Shown here in pieces: positions 16,300 to 24,150 of a stretch of 64,000 bases of DNA. The stretch is from NCBI RefSeq assembly GCF_040529065.1, contig NZ_CP132343.1, positions 1,054,001 through 1,118,000 of the forward strand. The letters are read 5' to 3'. Both the position numbers and the translations under genes were made by a program. Numbering within the stretch: position 1 is the first letter of the stretch; each line of letters opens with the position of its first letter. This stretch comes from Xanthomonas sacchari. Lineage in GTDB: Bacteria; Pseudomonadota; Gammaproteobacteria; Xanthomonadales; Xanthomonadaceae. A model generated the notes under the pieces. The model ran no database searches. It was given only the letters and a program-made list of their open reading frames with translations, and was not told the origin of the DNA.

Positions 16300-16695
16300 T
16301 TACAGCCAACCGGCCAGTTGCGCGCGGCTGAGGCGGCCGCTGTGGGTGGTGTCGAGTGCGTCGAACTCGTCGGCCAGCGACGGATTGGCCTGCGCTTCGC
16401 TGCGGCTGATGTAGCCGTCGTGGTCGGTGTCCAGCGCTTCGAAATCGATGCGGTAGCTGCCGGCGACGCGGTCCGGCTGGATGCTGCGCACGGTCACCTG
16501 CGCTTCGCCGGGCGTGGCCGGCAACTGCACCTGGTGGGTGACCACACCGTTGCTGAGCGGCTGCGCGCGCACGTTGACCGGCGCATCCCGCAGCGGTTCG
16601 GTAGTGGCGCTGGAGGTGCTGTTGAGATTCTGCGCCGCGGCCGGCGCGGCACAGGCGCACAGGCAGCAGAGCAGGACGAGGGAACGGCAGGACAT
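16300..16695 (-). CDS. Exported EF-hand protein B
   Basis: A 131-residue paralogue of the gene just downstream, with a cysteine-rich signal sequence (LVLLCCLCACAAPAAAQ), a Thr/Ser-rich linker, one good EF-hand (DTDHDGYISRSEA) and a degraded second loop (DALDTTHSGRLSRAQ). The ATG at 16695 is chosen over a GTG at 16701. The two EF-hand genes are in tandem on the same strand, 187 bases apart, so they look like a local duplication. The region in between has an AT-rich stretch (16170-16186) that may carry a promoter. Confidence 0.85.
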   Translation of the reverse strand: MSCRSLVLLCCLCACAAPAAAQNLNSTSSATTEPLRDAPVNVRAQPLSNGVVTHQVQLPATPGEAQVTVRSIQPDRVAGSYRIDFEALDTDHDGYISRSEAQANPSLADEFDALDTTHSGRLSRAQLAGWL

Positions 16696-16740
16696 GGACA
16701 CGACGAACTCCGGTATGGCGATGGATGGCGGCCCCGGCGC

Positions 16741-17463
16741 TCAGCCGGGGATGAACGGAAACGCGAGCTTCAACAGGCCCTTCAGCCCGCCCTCGGCAGT
16801 GCTGGCGACGGCCTTGGCGCCGAGGCTGTTGAGGGCGCGGCGCACGTCCTCCCAGCGTAGCTTGCTCACGTCCTTCTTCAACAGGTCGGCGACCTCCTCG
16901 GCGGTGGGCGCCAGCTTCTGCAGTTCCTGCGTCACCTTCTCCGGCTCCGGCTGCAGATAGCCCCAGCGCTCGGCGATCTTCAGCAGCGTGTCGAAGCGCA
17001 CCGCCATCACGTCGCGGTTGCGCTCGTACACGGGCATGGCGCCGACGTCGACGATGGCCTGTTCGAAGCGCTGCTGGTCGTCGGGGTGTTCGATGCGGAT
17101 CGCCAGGAAGCCGTCCTTCTTGCTGCGCTCGCTGACGTGCTTGGCCCCGGCGCGCAGGTTGTCCTCGGTGAGCACCGTGGCGACGATGCGCTGCAGCGCC
17201 GCCTCGTTGTCCTCGGGCACCAGCGCGCGCCAGCGCGCATAGCCGTCGCGGCGCAGGCCCTTGACCTTTGCCGGGGTCACTCGCAGGCGCATCGCCACCG
17301 CGTTGTTGGAATCGCTGCGCGAGATCGCGCCGTCGCGTTCCAGCAACACGAAGATCAGCAGTTCCAGGTCGCGCTTGGTCAGCGACTGGAAGCCCTGCAA
17401 CAGGGTCAGGCGCAGGAATTCGTCGGCGAAGCCGGCCGGGTTGTTCAGTTCGATCGGCTGCAT
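16741..17463 (-). CDS. Protein of unknown function with helix-turn-helix-like N-terminus
   Basis: A 240-residue protein with no signal peptide. The first 80 residues (LTKRDLELLIFVLLERDG, then VAMRLRVTPAKVKGLRRDGYARW) look like a winged-helix or phage-type DNA-binding module. The middle is charged and helical. The last 20 residues end in a glycine/hydrophobic tail (GGLKGLLKLAFPFIPG) that could insert in a membrane or dock to a partner. I do not recognise the family. ATG 17463 is chosen because the codons upstream encode nothing conserved. Neighbours (EF-hand proteins, SMP-30) give no functional hint. Confidence 0.8.
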   Translation of the reverse strand: MQPIELNNPAGFADEFLRLTLLQGFQSLTKRDLELLIFVLLERDGAISRSDSNNAVAMRLRVTPAKVKGLRRDGYARWRALVPEDNEAALQRIVATVLTEDNLRAGAKHVSERSKKDGFLAIRIEHPDDQQRFEQAIVDVGAMPVYERNRDVMAVRFDTLLKIAERWGYLQPEPEKVTQELQKLAPTAEEVADLLKKDVSKLRWEDVRRALNSLGAKAVASTAEGGLKGLLKLAFPFIPG

Positions 17464-17544
17464 GTGCGCGGCCCTCCAGTCAGTGCAGCCAGGATGCCAG
17501 GCAGCCATTGCGCGGGCTGAGACACCGCTGCGATACGCATCCCA

Positions 17545-18444
17545 TCAACGTCCGTGCTCGCGCCCGGGGCGGTCGCTGCGGAAGGTCTCGATCGCGCCAC
17601 GGTCCTGCAGGGTCACGTCGACATCGCGCCCGTCGGCGCCGCCGAAGGCCAGGTTGGTGGGCTTGCGGCCCTTGGTCGCGACCTCGTGCAGCAGCGTGCC
17701 GTCGGGCGCCAGCACGATCACCTTGCCGGCGTCGTAGCGGGCCACGTACAGGTTGCCGTCGACGTCGCAGCGCATGCCGTCCAGGCCGGCGTCGGCGAAG
17801 CTGGCGAACAGCCGCTTGTTCGAGACGCTGCCGTCGGCCGCACGGTCGTAGACCCAGATCCGCCGCTGCACGCTCTCGTTGACGTACAGGCGTTTGCCGT
17901 CGGGGCTGACCTCGATGCCGTTGGTGGTGCCCATGCCGGTCTCGATCAGATGCGCGCTGCGGTCGCGGTCGATGCGCCACAGCTGGCCGCCGTCGTGCTT
18001 CCAGTCCGGGTCGCTGGCGTACAGGGTGCCGTCCGGCGCCATCGCGATGTCGTTGGGCTGGAACGCGCCCGGCAGCGTGGCATAGACCTCGATGCGCTTG
18101 TTCGGCAGGGCGATGCGCAGGATGCGGTGCTTGCCGTAGTCGGCCACGTACATGCGCCCGCGGCGGTCGAAGCGGATGCCGTTGCCGATGCTGCCCTCAG
18201 GAAGATCGACGAACAGAGTGGCCTGCCCGCGGCCGTCGGCATCGCGCTGGACCCGGCCGATGCTGCCGTCGTGGGCGAAGTTGACCACGTACAGCGCACC
18301 ATCGGGGCCGGTCGCAGGACCTTCGATCTTGTCGGTGAACACGCCATCGCCGACCAGGTCGCGGGCGTGGAACAGGGGCTCCTGCGCCCCGGCCGGGACA
18401 GCCAGTAGCAGGGCGAGGGCGGCGAGCAATGGGCGGCAGCGCAT
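17545..18444 (-). CDS. Exported SMP-30/gluconolactonase-like beta-propeller
   Basis: A 299-residue periplasmic six-bladed propeller of the SMP-30/gluconolaconase/LRE family with a signal peptide cleaved near VPAGAQ. Conserved stretches include EGPATGPDGALYVVNF, NGIRFDRRGRMYVADY, QPNDIAMAPDGTLYASD and GTTNGIEVSPDGKRLYVNES, which provide the metal-binding Glu, Asn and Asp. It likely hydrolyses a sugar lactone. It is divergent from a Tat-exported Gfo/Idh oxidoreductase across a 125-base gap, so the two may act on the same sugar. Confidence 0.92.
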   Translation of the reverse strand: MRCRPLLAALALLLAVPAGAQEPLFHARDLVGDGVFTDKIEGPATGPDGALYVVNFAHDGSIGRVQRDADGRGQATLFVDLPEGSIGNGIRFDRRGRMYVADYGKHRILRIALPNKRIEVYATLPGAFQPNDIAMAPDGTLYASDPDWKHDGGQLWRIDRDRSAHLIETGMGTTNGIEVSPDGKRLYVNESVQRRIWVYDRAADGSVSNKRLFASFADAGLDGMRCDVDGNLYVARYDAGKVIVLAPDGTLLHEVATKGRKPTNLAFGGADGRDVDVTLQDRGAIETFRSDRPGREHGR

Positions 18445-18569
18445 CGGGTGTCCGGACGGCGGGGGAGGCGGCAGTGTGCCAGAGGCCCCGGCGCATCGCG
18501 CGATAGCGCTCACAGTGCCGATGCCGCACGAGCGGTTAGGGTGGAGCATCCTTCCGGTCGGAGTTGCGC

Positions 18570-19685
18570 ATGGAGCCGTCCTCGCCGAATCGCCGCCGCC
18601 TGTTGCTGGCCGGCCTCTCCGCCACCGCCGCAGGCATGCTCGGAGCGTCCGCATGGGCGGCCACGCCGGCGCGTCGCCGCAAGCCGCTGGGCGTGGCCCT
18701 GGTCGGGCTCGGCGAGTACGCCAGCAGCCGCCTGGCTCCAGGGCTCACCCTGACCAAGCACTGCCGCCTGGCCGGCATCGTCACCGGCTCGCCGCAGAAG
18801 ATCCCGCAGTGGCAGGCGCGCTACCGCATCCCCGATCGCAACGTCTACAGCTACGACGAGCTGGAGCGCATCGCCGACAACCCGGATATCGACGTGGTCT
18901 ACGTGGTCACGCCCACCCATCTGCATGCGCCGCTGAGCATCCGCGCCGCGGCCGCCGGCAAGCACGTGTGGTGCGAGAAGCCGATGGCGCTGCATGCCGC
19001 GCAGGCGCAGGCGATGATCGAGGCCTGCGCGCGCAACAAGGTGCGGCTGAGCATCGGCTACCGCATGCAGCACGAGCCCAACACCCGGCGCCTCATCGCC
19101 CTGGCCGGCGAACGCCCGTTCGGGGCGATGCGCAGCGTGCGCGCCGAGGCGGGCTACGCCGGCTATGGCGACACCGACCCGGCGCAGCGGCCGTGGCGGC
19201 TGCGCGCGCAGTACGGCGGCGGTGCGATGTACGACATGGGCGTGTATCCGCTCAACGCCGCGCGCTACACGATCGGCTCCGAGCCGCTGGCGGTGAGCGC
19301 GCGGCGTTCCACCGATCGGCCGGCGCTGTTCGACGAGGTCGACGAGCACATGCACTTCACCCTGGAGTTCCCGCACGAGGTGACCGCCAGCTGCGCGGCC
19401 AGCTTCGGCCGCACCATGAACCTGCTGCGCGCCGAGTGCGCGAATGGCTGGTACGAACTGGCGCCGTTCCAGGCCTACGACGGCGTGCGCGGCCGGGCCA
19501 GCGATGGCCGCCTGTTCGACGCGCGGGTGCGCCACCAGCAGGCGCTACAGATGGACGAGGACGCGCTGGCGATCCTGCAGGGCACACCGCTGCGCGTGCC
19601 TGGCGAGGAAGGCTTGCGCGATATGCGCATCGTCGATGCCATCCAGCGCTCGGCGCGGGAGGACGGGGCGCGGATCGTGTTGTAG
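18570..19685 (+). CDS. Tat-exported Gfo/Idh/MocA family oxidoreductase (glucose-fructose oxidoreductase-like)
   Basis: A 371-residue NAD(P)-dependent oxidoreductase with a twin-arginine-type leader (NRRRLLLAGLSATAAGMLGASAWA), pointing to export folded with bound cofactor, as in Zymomonas GFOR. The Rossmann motif is GVALVGLGEYASS; the catalytic CEKP lysine lies in HVWCEKPMAL; GVYPLNAARY is in the C-terminal domain. The ATG at 18570 (after GGAG) is preferred to TTG 18564. It is divergent from a predicted lactonase, a plausible partner, because GFOR-type enzymes produce lactones. Confidence 0.9.
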   Translation: MEPSSPNRRRLLLAGLSATAAGMLGASAWAATPARRRKPLGVALVGLGEYASSRLAPGLTLTKHCRLAGIVTGSPQKIPQWQARYRIPDRNVYSYDELERIADNPDIDVVYVVTPTHLHAPLSIRAAAAGKHVWCEKPMALHAAQAQAMIEACARNKVRLSIGYRMQHEPNTRRLIALAGERPFGAMRSVRAEAGYAGYGDTDPAQRPWRLRAQYGGGAMYDMGVYPLNAARYTIGSEPLAVSARRSTDRPALFDEVDEHMHFTLEFPHEVTASCAASFGRTMNLLRAECANGWYELAPFQAYDGVRGRASDGRLFDARVRHQQALQMDEDALAILQGTPLRVPGEEGLRDMRIVDAIQRSAREDGARIVL

Positions 19686-19733
19686 CGGTGGGCGGAGCCA
19701 ATACGAAGAAACGGGTCGGATGCTCGCGGCCGC

Positions 19734-20798
19734 TCAGCGCGGGATCGCCAGCACCGTGATCTCTTCGCGGTCGTGGTAGAGCTGCTTGGCACGCAATTGC
19801 AGCGGACGCTCGGCGCGCTCGGCGAACAGGTCCAGGCACAGCCGGGTCTCGTCCCAGCGCTTCTTCATCGGCAGTTTCAGGTTGAAGATCGCGTGCCGGC
19901 ACCATCCCTCGCGGAACCAGGTGGCCATGCGCTCGGCGACGCGGCGCGGTTGCTCGACCATGTCGCAGACCATCCAGTCCAGCGGTTGCGGCGGTTTCCA
20001 GTGGAAGCCGTCGGCGCGCAGGTGGTCGACCAGGCCGCTGTCGAGCACATGCTGGCGCAGCGGGCCGTTGTCCACGCTGGTCACGTGCAGGTGCTGGCGG
20101 GTCAGCACCCAGGTCCAGCCGCCTGGAGCGGCGCCGAGGTCGGCCGCGCGCATGCCCGGGCGCAGCAGCGTCTCGCGCTCGTGCGGGGTCAGCAGCGCCA
20201 GCAGCGCTTCCTCCAGTTTCAGCGCCGAGCGCGAAGGCGCCTCCGGCAGCAGCTTGAGGCGCGGGATGCCCAGCGGCCACGGCGCGCTGTCCTCGCTGTC
20301 GGCCACCGCCAGCAGGGCGTGCGTGCCGGTCACGAAGCACACGTGCAGGCGCGGCAGCCGCGGCTGCGGCTTGTCGCTCAGCAGGCCGGCCTTGCGCAGC
20401 GCCGGGCGCAGCGCGTTGCCGAAACTGCGCGCCAGGCCCGACAGCGGCTTGCCGGCGTCCGAGTCCGGATGTTCGACCCACAGGTCGCCGAAGCGGGGCT
20501 GTCCGGCCAGCGCCTGCAGGATCGGCGCGATGCGGTCGCTGGCCGGCAACTCGCGCAGGTCGGCCAGCAACTGCAGCTTCTGCCGGGCGAAGATCAGCCC
20601 GCGCCAGGGCAGCGCCTGCGCCGGCACCGCGGTGTCGCTGAGCAGCAGCGCATAGCCGCTGTTGCGCTCGGTGCGGGCGTAGGCGGCCAGCCCGGCCTCG
20701 CCGGCGCGGGCGTTGAGCTCGGCGGCCAGTTCGGGTTCGAAGCCGGGCCGGCAGTAGCACAGCAGGCCATGGACCAGCGGGCCGTTCTCGGAGGACAT
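19734..20798 (-). CDS. rlmM: 23S rRNA 2'-O-ribose C2498 methyltransferase RlmM
   Basis: SAM-dependent enzyme that 2'-O-methylates C2498 of 23S rRNA. The 354-residue protein has an N-terminal THUMP-like half and a C-terminal Rossmann fold with ADLGAAPGGWTWVL (SAM site), DWMVCDMVEQP and NLKLPMKKRW, where the catalytic Lys-Asp-Lys residues lie. ATG 20798 is chosen over TTG 20804. Its start lies 22 bases after the stop of the next upstream gene, a nucleoside deaminase. Confidence 0.96.
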   Translation of the reverse strand: MSSENGPLVHGLLCYCRPGFEPELAAELNARAGEAGLAAYARTERNSGYALLLSDTAVPAQALPWRGLIFARQKLQLLADLRELPASDRIAPILQALAGQPRFGDLWVEHPDSDAGKPLSGLARSFGNALRPALRKAGLLSDKPQPRLPRLHVCFVTGTHALLAVADSEDSAPWPLGIPRLKLLPEAPSRSALKLEEALLALLTPHERETLLRPGMRAADLGAAPGGWTWVLTRQHLHVTSVDNGPLRQHVLDSGLVDHLRADGFHWKPPQPLDWMVCDMVEQPRRVAERMATWFREGWCRHAIFNLKLPMKKRWDETRLCLDLFAERAERPLQLRAKQLYHDREEITVLAIPR

Positions 20799-20820
20799 GG
20801 GCAAGCCTTCGCCGGCGGCG

Positions 20821-21381
20821 TCAGTAGCGGGGGCTGTCGAGTTCGCCGTAGCGGCGCAGCACCGCGCAGGCGGCGTCGCGGTGCAGGCCGCGCACCACCT
20901 CGATGCCGCGGCGCTGCAGTTCGCCCACCCAGTCCGCCGGCAGCGGGCCTTCGTCGAACGGGGTCAGCGCCATCACGTCCTCGGCGCTGGCGCCGATCAG
21001 CAGGCGGTCGATGCCGGCCCAGATGGTGGCGCCGTAGCACTGGCAGCATGGCTGCGAGGAAGTCGCGAGGGTCACCGGCGACAGCACCGCGTTCAGCCGT
21101 GGGGTCTGCAGGCGCTGCTGGGCCAGCATGTAGGCCATGTTCTCGGCATGCGCCAGCGATGTGGTCTGCGGCACCACACGGTTCACGCCGACGGCGATGA
21201 TGCGGTGGTCCGGGCCGAACACCGCCGCGCCGAATGGGCCGCCGCTGCCGGCGTCCACGTTCAGCCGCGACAGTTCCACCGCCAGCGCGACCTTGTCGGC
21301 GTCGCTGGCGTAGACGGCCTGCGGATCGACCGCGTCGTGGATCCAGGCGGGCAGGGTGAGGTGGACTTGCGCGTAGAGCAT
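20821..21381 (-). CDS. Nucleoside/cytidine deaminase-family zinc hydrolase
   Basis: A 186-residue member of the cytidine/deoxycytidylate deaminase fold. The zinc site is HAE at residues 78-80 (proton-shuttle Glu80) and PCCQC with Cys112 and Cys115. The family includes guanine and cytosine deaminases and tRNA adenosine deaminases; here the long N-terminal part and the GGPFGAAVFG strand fit a guanine-deaminase-like enzyme, but the substrate is not certain. The ATG overlaps the stop of the upstream cysteine-rich lipoprotein gene by one base. Confidence 0.88.
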   Translation of the reverse strand: MLYAQVHLTLPAWIHDAVDPQAVYASDADKVALAVELSRLNVDAGSGGPFGAAVFGPDHRIIAVGVNRVVPQTTSLAHAENMAYMLAQQRLQTPRLNAVLSPVTLATSSQPCCQCYGATIWAGIDRLLIGASAEDVMALTPFDEGPLPADWVGELQRRGIEVVRGLHRDAACAVLRRYGELDSPRY

Positions 21382-21788
21382 CAGCGGACGGGTTCGGCAG
21401 GCTGGGGGGCGCGCAGTGTATCGGCTTGCGCGGGGCGCGCGCTGCATTGCCCGGCCACGCACGAGCAGCCGGCGATCGCGGGCGAGCCGCACACGCTCAT
21501 GCGCCCGCTGGCCTGGCACTGCGCCATCACGCCCTGCGGATCGGTAGGGCTGTCGCGGTTGACGCAGGCCGGCATCGCGCCGCAGCAGTTGCCGACGTTC
21601 TTGATCGTGCAGTCGGCATCGGTGCGGCAGCTGGTGTCGACCTTGATCGGCAGGCCCGGTGCGGATGCCGCTTGCGCCGGCGCCGGCACCGCCGGCTTGG
21701 CGGTTTCGCTGCGCGCGCAGGCGCTGGACAGCAGCATGCCGGCGAGCAGGCACAGGGAACACAGCATCGACGCGAAATGGCGGGACAT
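21381..21788 (-). CDS. Cysteine-rich exported protein, probably a lipoprotein
   Basis: A 135-residue protein. The leader SMLCSLCLLAGMLLSSAC has a lipobox-like end (SSAC, weak because the -3 position is Ser). The mature part has an Ala/Pro linker and then about 70 residues with ten cysteines, including CRTDADCTIKNVGNCCG and CGSPAIAGCSC, so a disulfide-knotted domain is likely. I do not recognise a family. ATG 21788 is chosen; the frame extends upstream without a better start. It is coupled to the deaminase gene downstream (TGATG). Confidence 0.82.
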   Translation of the reverse strand: MSRHFASMLCSLCLLAGMLLSSACARSETAKPAVPAPAQAASAPGLPIKVDTSCRTDADCTIKNVGNCCGAMPACVNRDSPTDPQGVMAQCQASGRMSVCGSPAIAGCSCVAGQCSARPAQADTLRAPQPAEPVR

Positions 21789-21846
21789 GGCGACCTTCCG
21801 TGCGGTGGAGTGCGGCCATGGTAGCAACCCCTGCGCCGCCGCCGGC

Positions 21847-22227
21847 TCAGCGGCGCACGACCGTCATCGTGTCCGCGTTCTCCTGCGCGATCCGCAACGC
21901 TGTGCCGTCCAGTGCCTGGTGCAGCGCCTGGCGGATGCTGATCTGTCCCTTCACCGCGTTGACCGGCAACGATGCGAGGCCGGGATCGCGGTACACGACC
22001 ATGCAGCCGGTGGCGTGGGCCAGTTGCTGCGCGACCTCATCGAAGCGCCCGGCCGGCAGGTCGTAGGCGTGGTCGGGGACGGCGTCGCACTTGCCGGTTG
22101 CCGCCGGTGCGCTGGCGTTGGCGGCCGGGCTCGGCGCCGCGCCGGATGGCGCGTTGGAGGCGTGGCAGCCAGCCAGTGCGGCGGCCAGGACGAAAGCGGG
22201 GCAGCAACGGCGCAGGACGGTGTGCAT
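21847..22227 (-). CDS. Lipoprotein with a stand-alone STN domain
   Basis: A 126-residue lipoprotein with the lipobox LAGC and a low-complexity Ala/Pro/Ser linker. The remaining 75 residues form a secretin/TonB short N-terminal (STN) domain: YDLPAGRFDEVAQQLAHATG, VNAVKGQISIRQALHQAL, LRIAQENADTMTVVRR. STN domains usually sit at the N-terminus of TonB-dependent transducers or secretins. Here nothing follows the domain. The function is unknown; interaction with an inner-membrane anti-sigma factor or secretin is only a guess. Confidence 0.85.
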   Translation of the reverse strand: MHTVLRRCCPAFVLAAALAGCHASNAPSGAAPSPAANASAPAATGKCDAVPDHAYDLPAGRFDEVAQQLAHATGCMVVYRDPGLASLPVNAVKGQISIRQALHQALDGTALRIAQENADTMTVVRR

Positions 22228-22273
22228 GGCGCGATTCCCGTGGGAGGACCTGCGCAAGTCTAGGCAGCGCCGC

Positions 22274-23233
22274 TTAACCGGGCTTGGCTTCGCGCACGGC
22301 GGGTTGCGGCCGCGCATGCACCAGGGTGCACCACAGCACGCCGCCGAGCAGGCAGGCGATCGCCAGCAGTTCCAGCGCGGTCGGCCAGCGCTGCTCCCAC
22401 AGGAAGCCGTACAGCAGCGCGAACACGGTCTCGAACACGATCATCTGCCCGACCAGGGTCAGCGGCAGCAGCCGGCTGGCGTGGTTCCAGCAGGCGTTGC
22501 CGATCACCGAGGCGAACAGCGCCAGCACCAGCGCCATGCCCCAGAAGCGCATCCACTCGGGGCCGGCGTGCGACGTGCCGGCCAGCGCGAACGCCGGCAG
22601 CGCCAGGCCCAGGGCCAGCGCGCCGGTGACCACGCCGGTCAGCAGCGACCAGTCGCGGCCGGACAGGTCCTGGCGCCGCCGCAGCCAGCGCGCGTTCTTG
22701 ATCGAATAGGCGGTCCAGCACGCCAGCGCGCCGACCGCGCAGGCCAGTCCCGCCGCACGCAGGCCGCGGCTGGCCGGAATGTGCGGCCGCGCGACGGCCA
22801 GGGTCTGCACCGCGACCAGCGCCACCCCGAGCACGCACAGCGCGCAGGGCGCGGCGAGCCGGCGCAGACGGACCGCGCCGGCCGCGCGCGAGCCGATGAC
22901 GGTGACCGCCGCCGGCAACAGGCCGATGATCAGCGCGGTGGCGGCGCCGCCGGCCCACTGCACCGCGCTGCCCAGCAGCACATAGTAGACGATGTTGCCG
23001 AGCAGGCTCAGGCGCAGCAGCGCCCACCATTCGGCCGCGCCCAGCGGCGCGGTGGCGGCGCGCCAGCGCGGCAGCAGCACCACGGCGGCGATGGCGCCAT
23101 AGGCCAGGTAGCGCGAGATGGCCAATTGCAGCGGCGAGAAGGCGCTCAGCAGTTGCGGCGCCAGGAACACCAGGCCCCACAGCGCGCCCGCGACCATGCC
23201 GCTGCCGACCCCTGCCCATAGACGTTCGCGCAT
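22274..23233 (-). CDS. EamA/DMT-superfamily transporter
   Basis: A 319-residue inner-membrane protein with about ten hydrophobic helices and two EamA-like halves; the first is GALWGLVFLAPQLLSAFSPLQLAISRYLAYGA and the second ends with LTLVGQMIVFETVFALLYGFLW. Members export metabolites or amino acids. The gene lies 39 bases downstream of an AraC regulator on the same strand, which probably controls it. Confidence 0.9.
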   Translation of the reverse strand: MRERLWAGVGSGMVAGALWGLVFLAPQLLSAFSPLQLAISRYLAYGAIAAVVLLPRWRAATAPLGAAEWWALLRLSLLGNIVYYVLLGSAVQWAGGAATALIIGLLPAAVTVIGSRAAGAVRLRRLAAPCALCVLGVALVAVQTLAVARPHIPASRGLRAAGLACAVGALACWTAYSIKNARWLRRRQDLSGRDWSLLTGVVTGALALGLALPAFALAGTSHAGPEWMRFWGMALVLALFASVIGNACWNHASRLLPLTLVGQMIVFETVFALLYGFLWEQRWPTALELLAIACLLGGVLWCTLVHARPQPAVREAKPG

Positions 23234-23272
23234 GCGGTTCGTTTCCGTATCGGCCGTGTCAGCCGTGACGGC

Positions 23273-24049
23273 TCAGCATGCCGGCGCCGGCAGCGGCCGG
23301 CTTGTCCCAGACTCCTGTCCTGACGCGGGGCGATGACGGCGGCGGTAGGCGGCCGGGGTCTGCCCGGTGCTGCGCTTGAGCGCGCGGGTCAGCGCGCTCT
23401 GGTCGGCATAGCCGCTGTCCTGGGCCAGGTCGGCGATCGGCCGGTTGCCATGTGCCAGCTGTCGGCGCACCCAGTCCAGCCGCCGTGCCGCCACCCAGTC
23501 CTGCGGCGTGCGCCCGAATGCAGCGCGAAACAAGGCGTGCAGGCGGCTCGGGCTCAGGTGCGCCAGCTGCGCCATGCGCCGCACCGGCCAGTCCTGGCCG
23601 GGCGCGGCCTCGATGCGCCGGCACAGTGCCTGCAGCCGCTGCCAGCCGCGCGGCGCGGTGCCCGCCTGCAGCCAGGCCAGCACGGCGGCGCCGGCATCGG
23701 CATGGGCGATGGCGAGGTGAGGATGCGGCGCCTGGGCGGCGAGCAGATCCTGCAGGGGAGGGGGCAGGTCGAGGAATGGCTGTCGCCGCAGGCGCTCCAG
23801 CGCATAGTCGCCAAAGGTATCGGTTGTGCAATCGACGACCAGGAAGCGGTTGGCGTCCAGCGCGCACTGCGCATGCCGGGTCTGCGGCGCGACCACCGCG
23901 GCGCGGAAACGGTCCAGATAGCCGCCGCGGCCGTCCACCTCCAGTTCCATCGAGCCGTGCAACGGCAGCACCAACTGCACGTGGTCGTGCTGATGGGCGG
24001 CGCCGTCGCGGCCGTAGCTGCGCAGGCTCAGGGAAGGGGCGGGGGACAT
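23273..24049 (-). CDS. AraC-family transcriptional regulator
   Basis: A 258-residue regulator. The N-terminal half is a cupin-like sensor (HQHDHVQLVLPLHGSMELEVDG); the C-terminal half holds two HTH motifs (MAQLAHLSPSRLHALFRAAFGRTP and IADLAQDSGYADQSALTRALKRSTG). ATG 24049 is used because sequence upstream of it is not conserved. It is likely the regulator of the EamA transporter gene downstream, with which it forms a two-gene unit. Confidence 0.93.
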   Translation of the reverse strand: MSPAPSLSLRSYGRDGAAHQHDHVQLVLPLHGSMELEVDGRGGYLDRFRAAVVAPQTRHAQCALDANRFLVVDCTTDTFGDYALERLRRQPFLDLPPPLQDLLAAQAPHPHLAIAHADAGAAVLAWLQAGTAPRGWQRLQALCRRIEAAPGQDWPVRRMAQLAHLSPSRLHALFRAAFGRTPQDWVAARRLDWVRRQLAHGNRPIADLAQDSGYADQSALTRALKRSTGQTPAAYRRRHRPASGQESGTSRPLPAPAC

Positions 24050-24089
24050 GCCCGTTACGCTAGCGCGCTGGCGGTGGCGGTGGAAGGGC

Positions 24090-24112
24090 GGGGATTGGGG
24101 ATTCGCAACAGC
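24090..24112. repeat. G-rich GGGGATT repeat, short copy
   Basis: The sequence GCGGGGATTGGGGATTCG repeats a GGGGATT unit twice. It belongs to the same G-rich intergenic family seen at 27796, 34637 and 55376. It sits just upstream of the AraC-family regulator and next to the right end of the insertion sequence. Confidence 0.55.
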
Positions 24113-24150
24113 CCGATGGTGCGCTGTCGTCGTAGATACCGTCTTACCCC

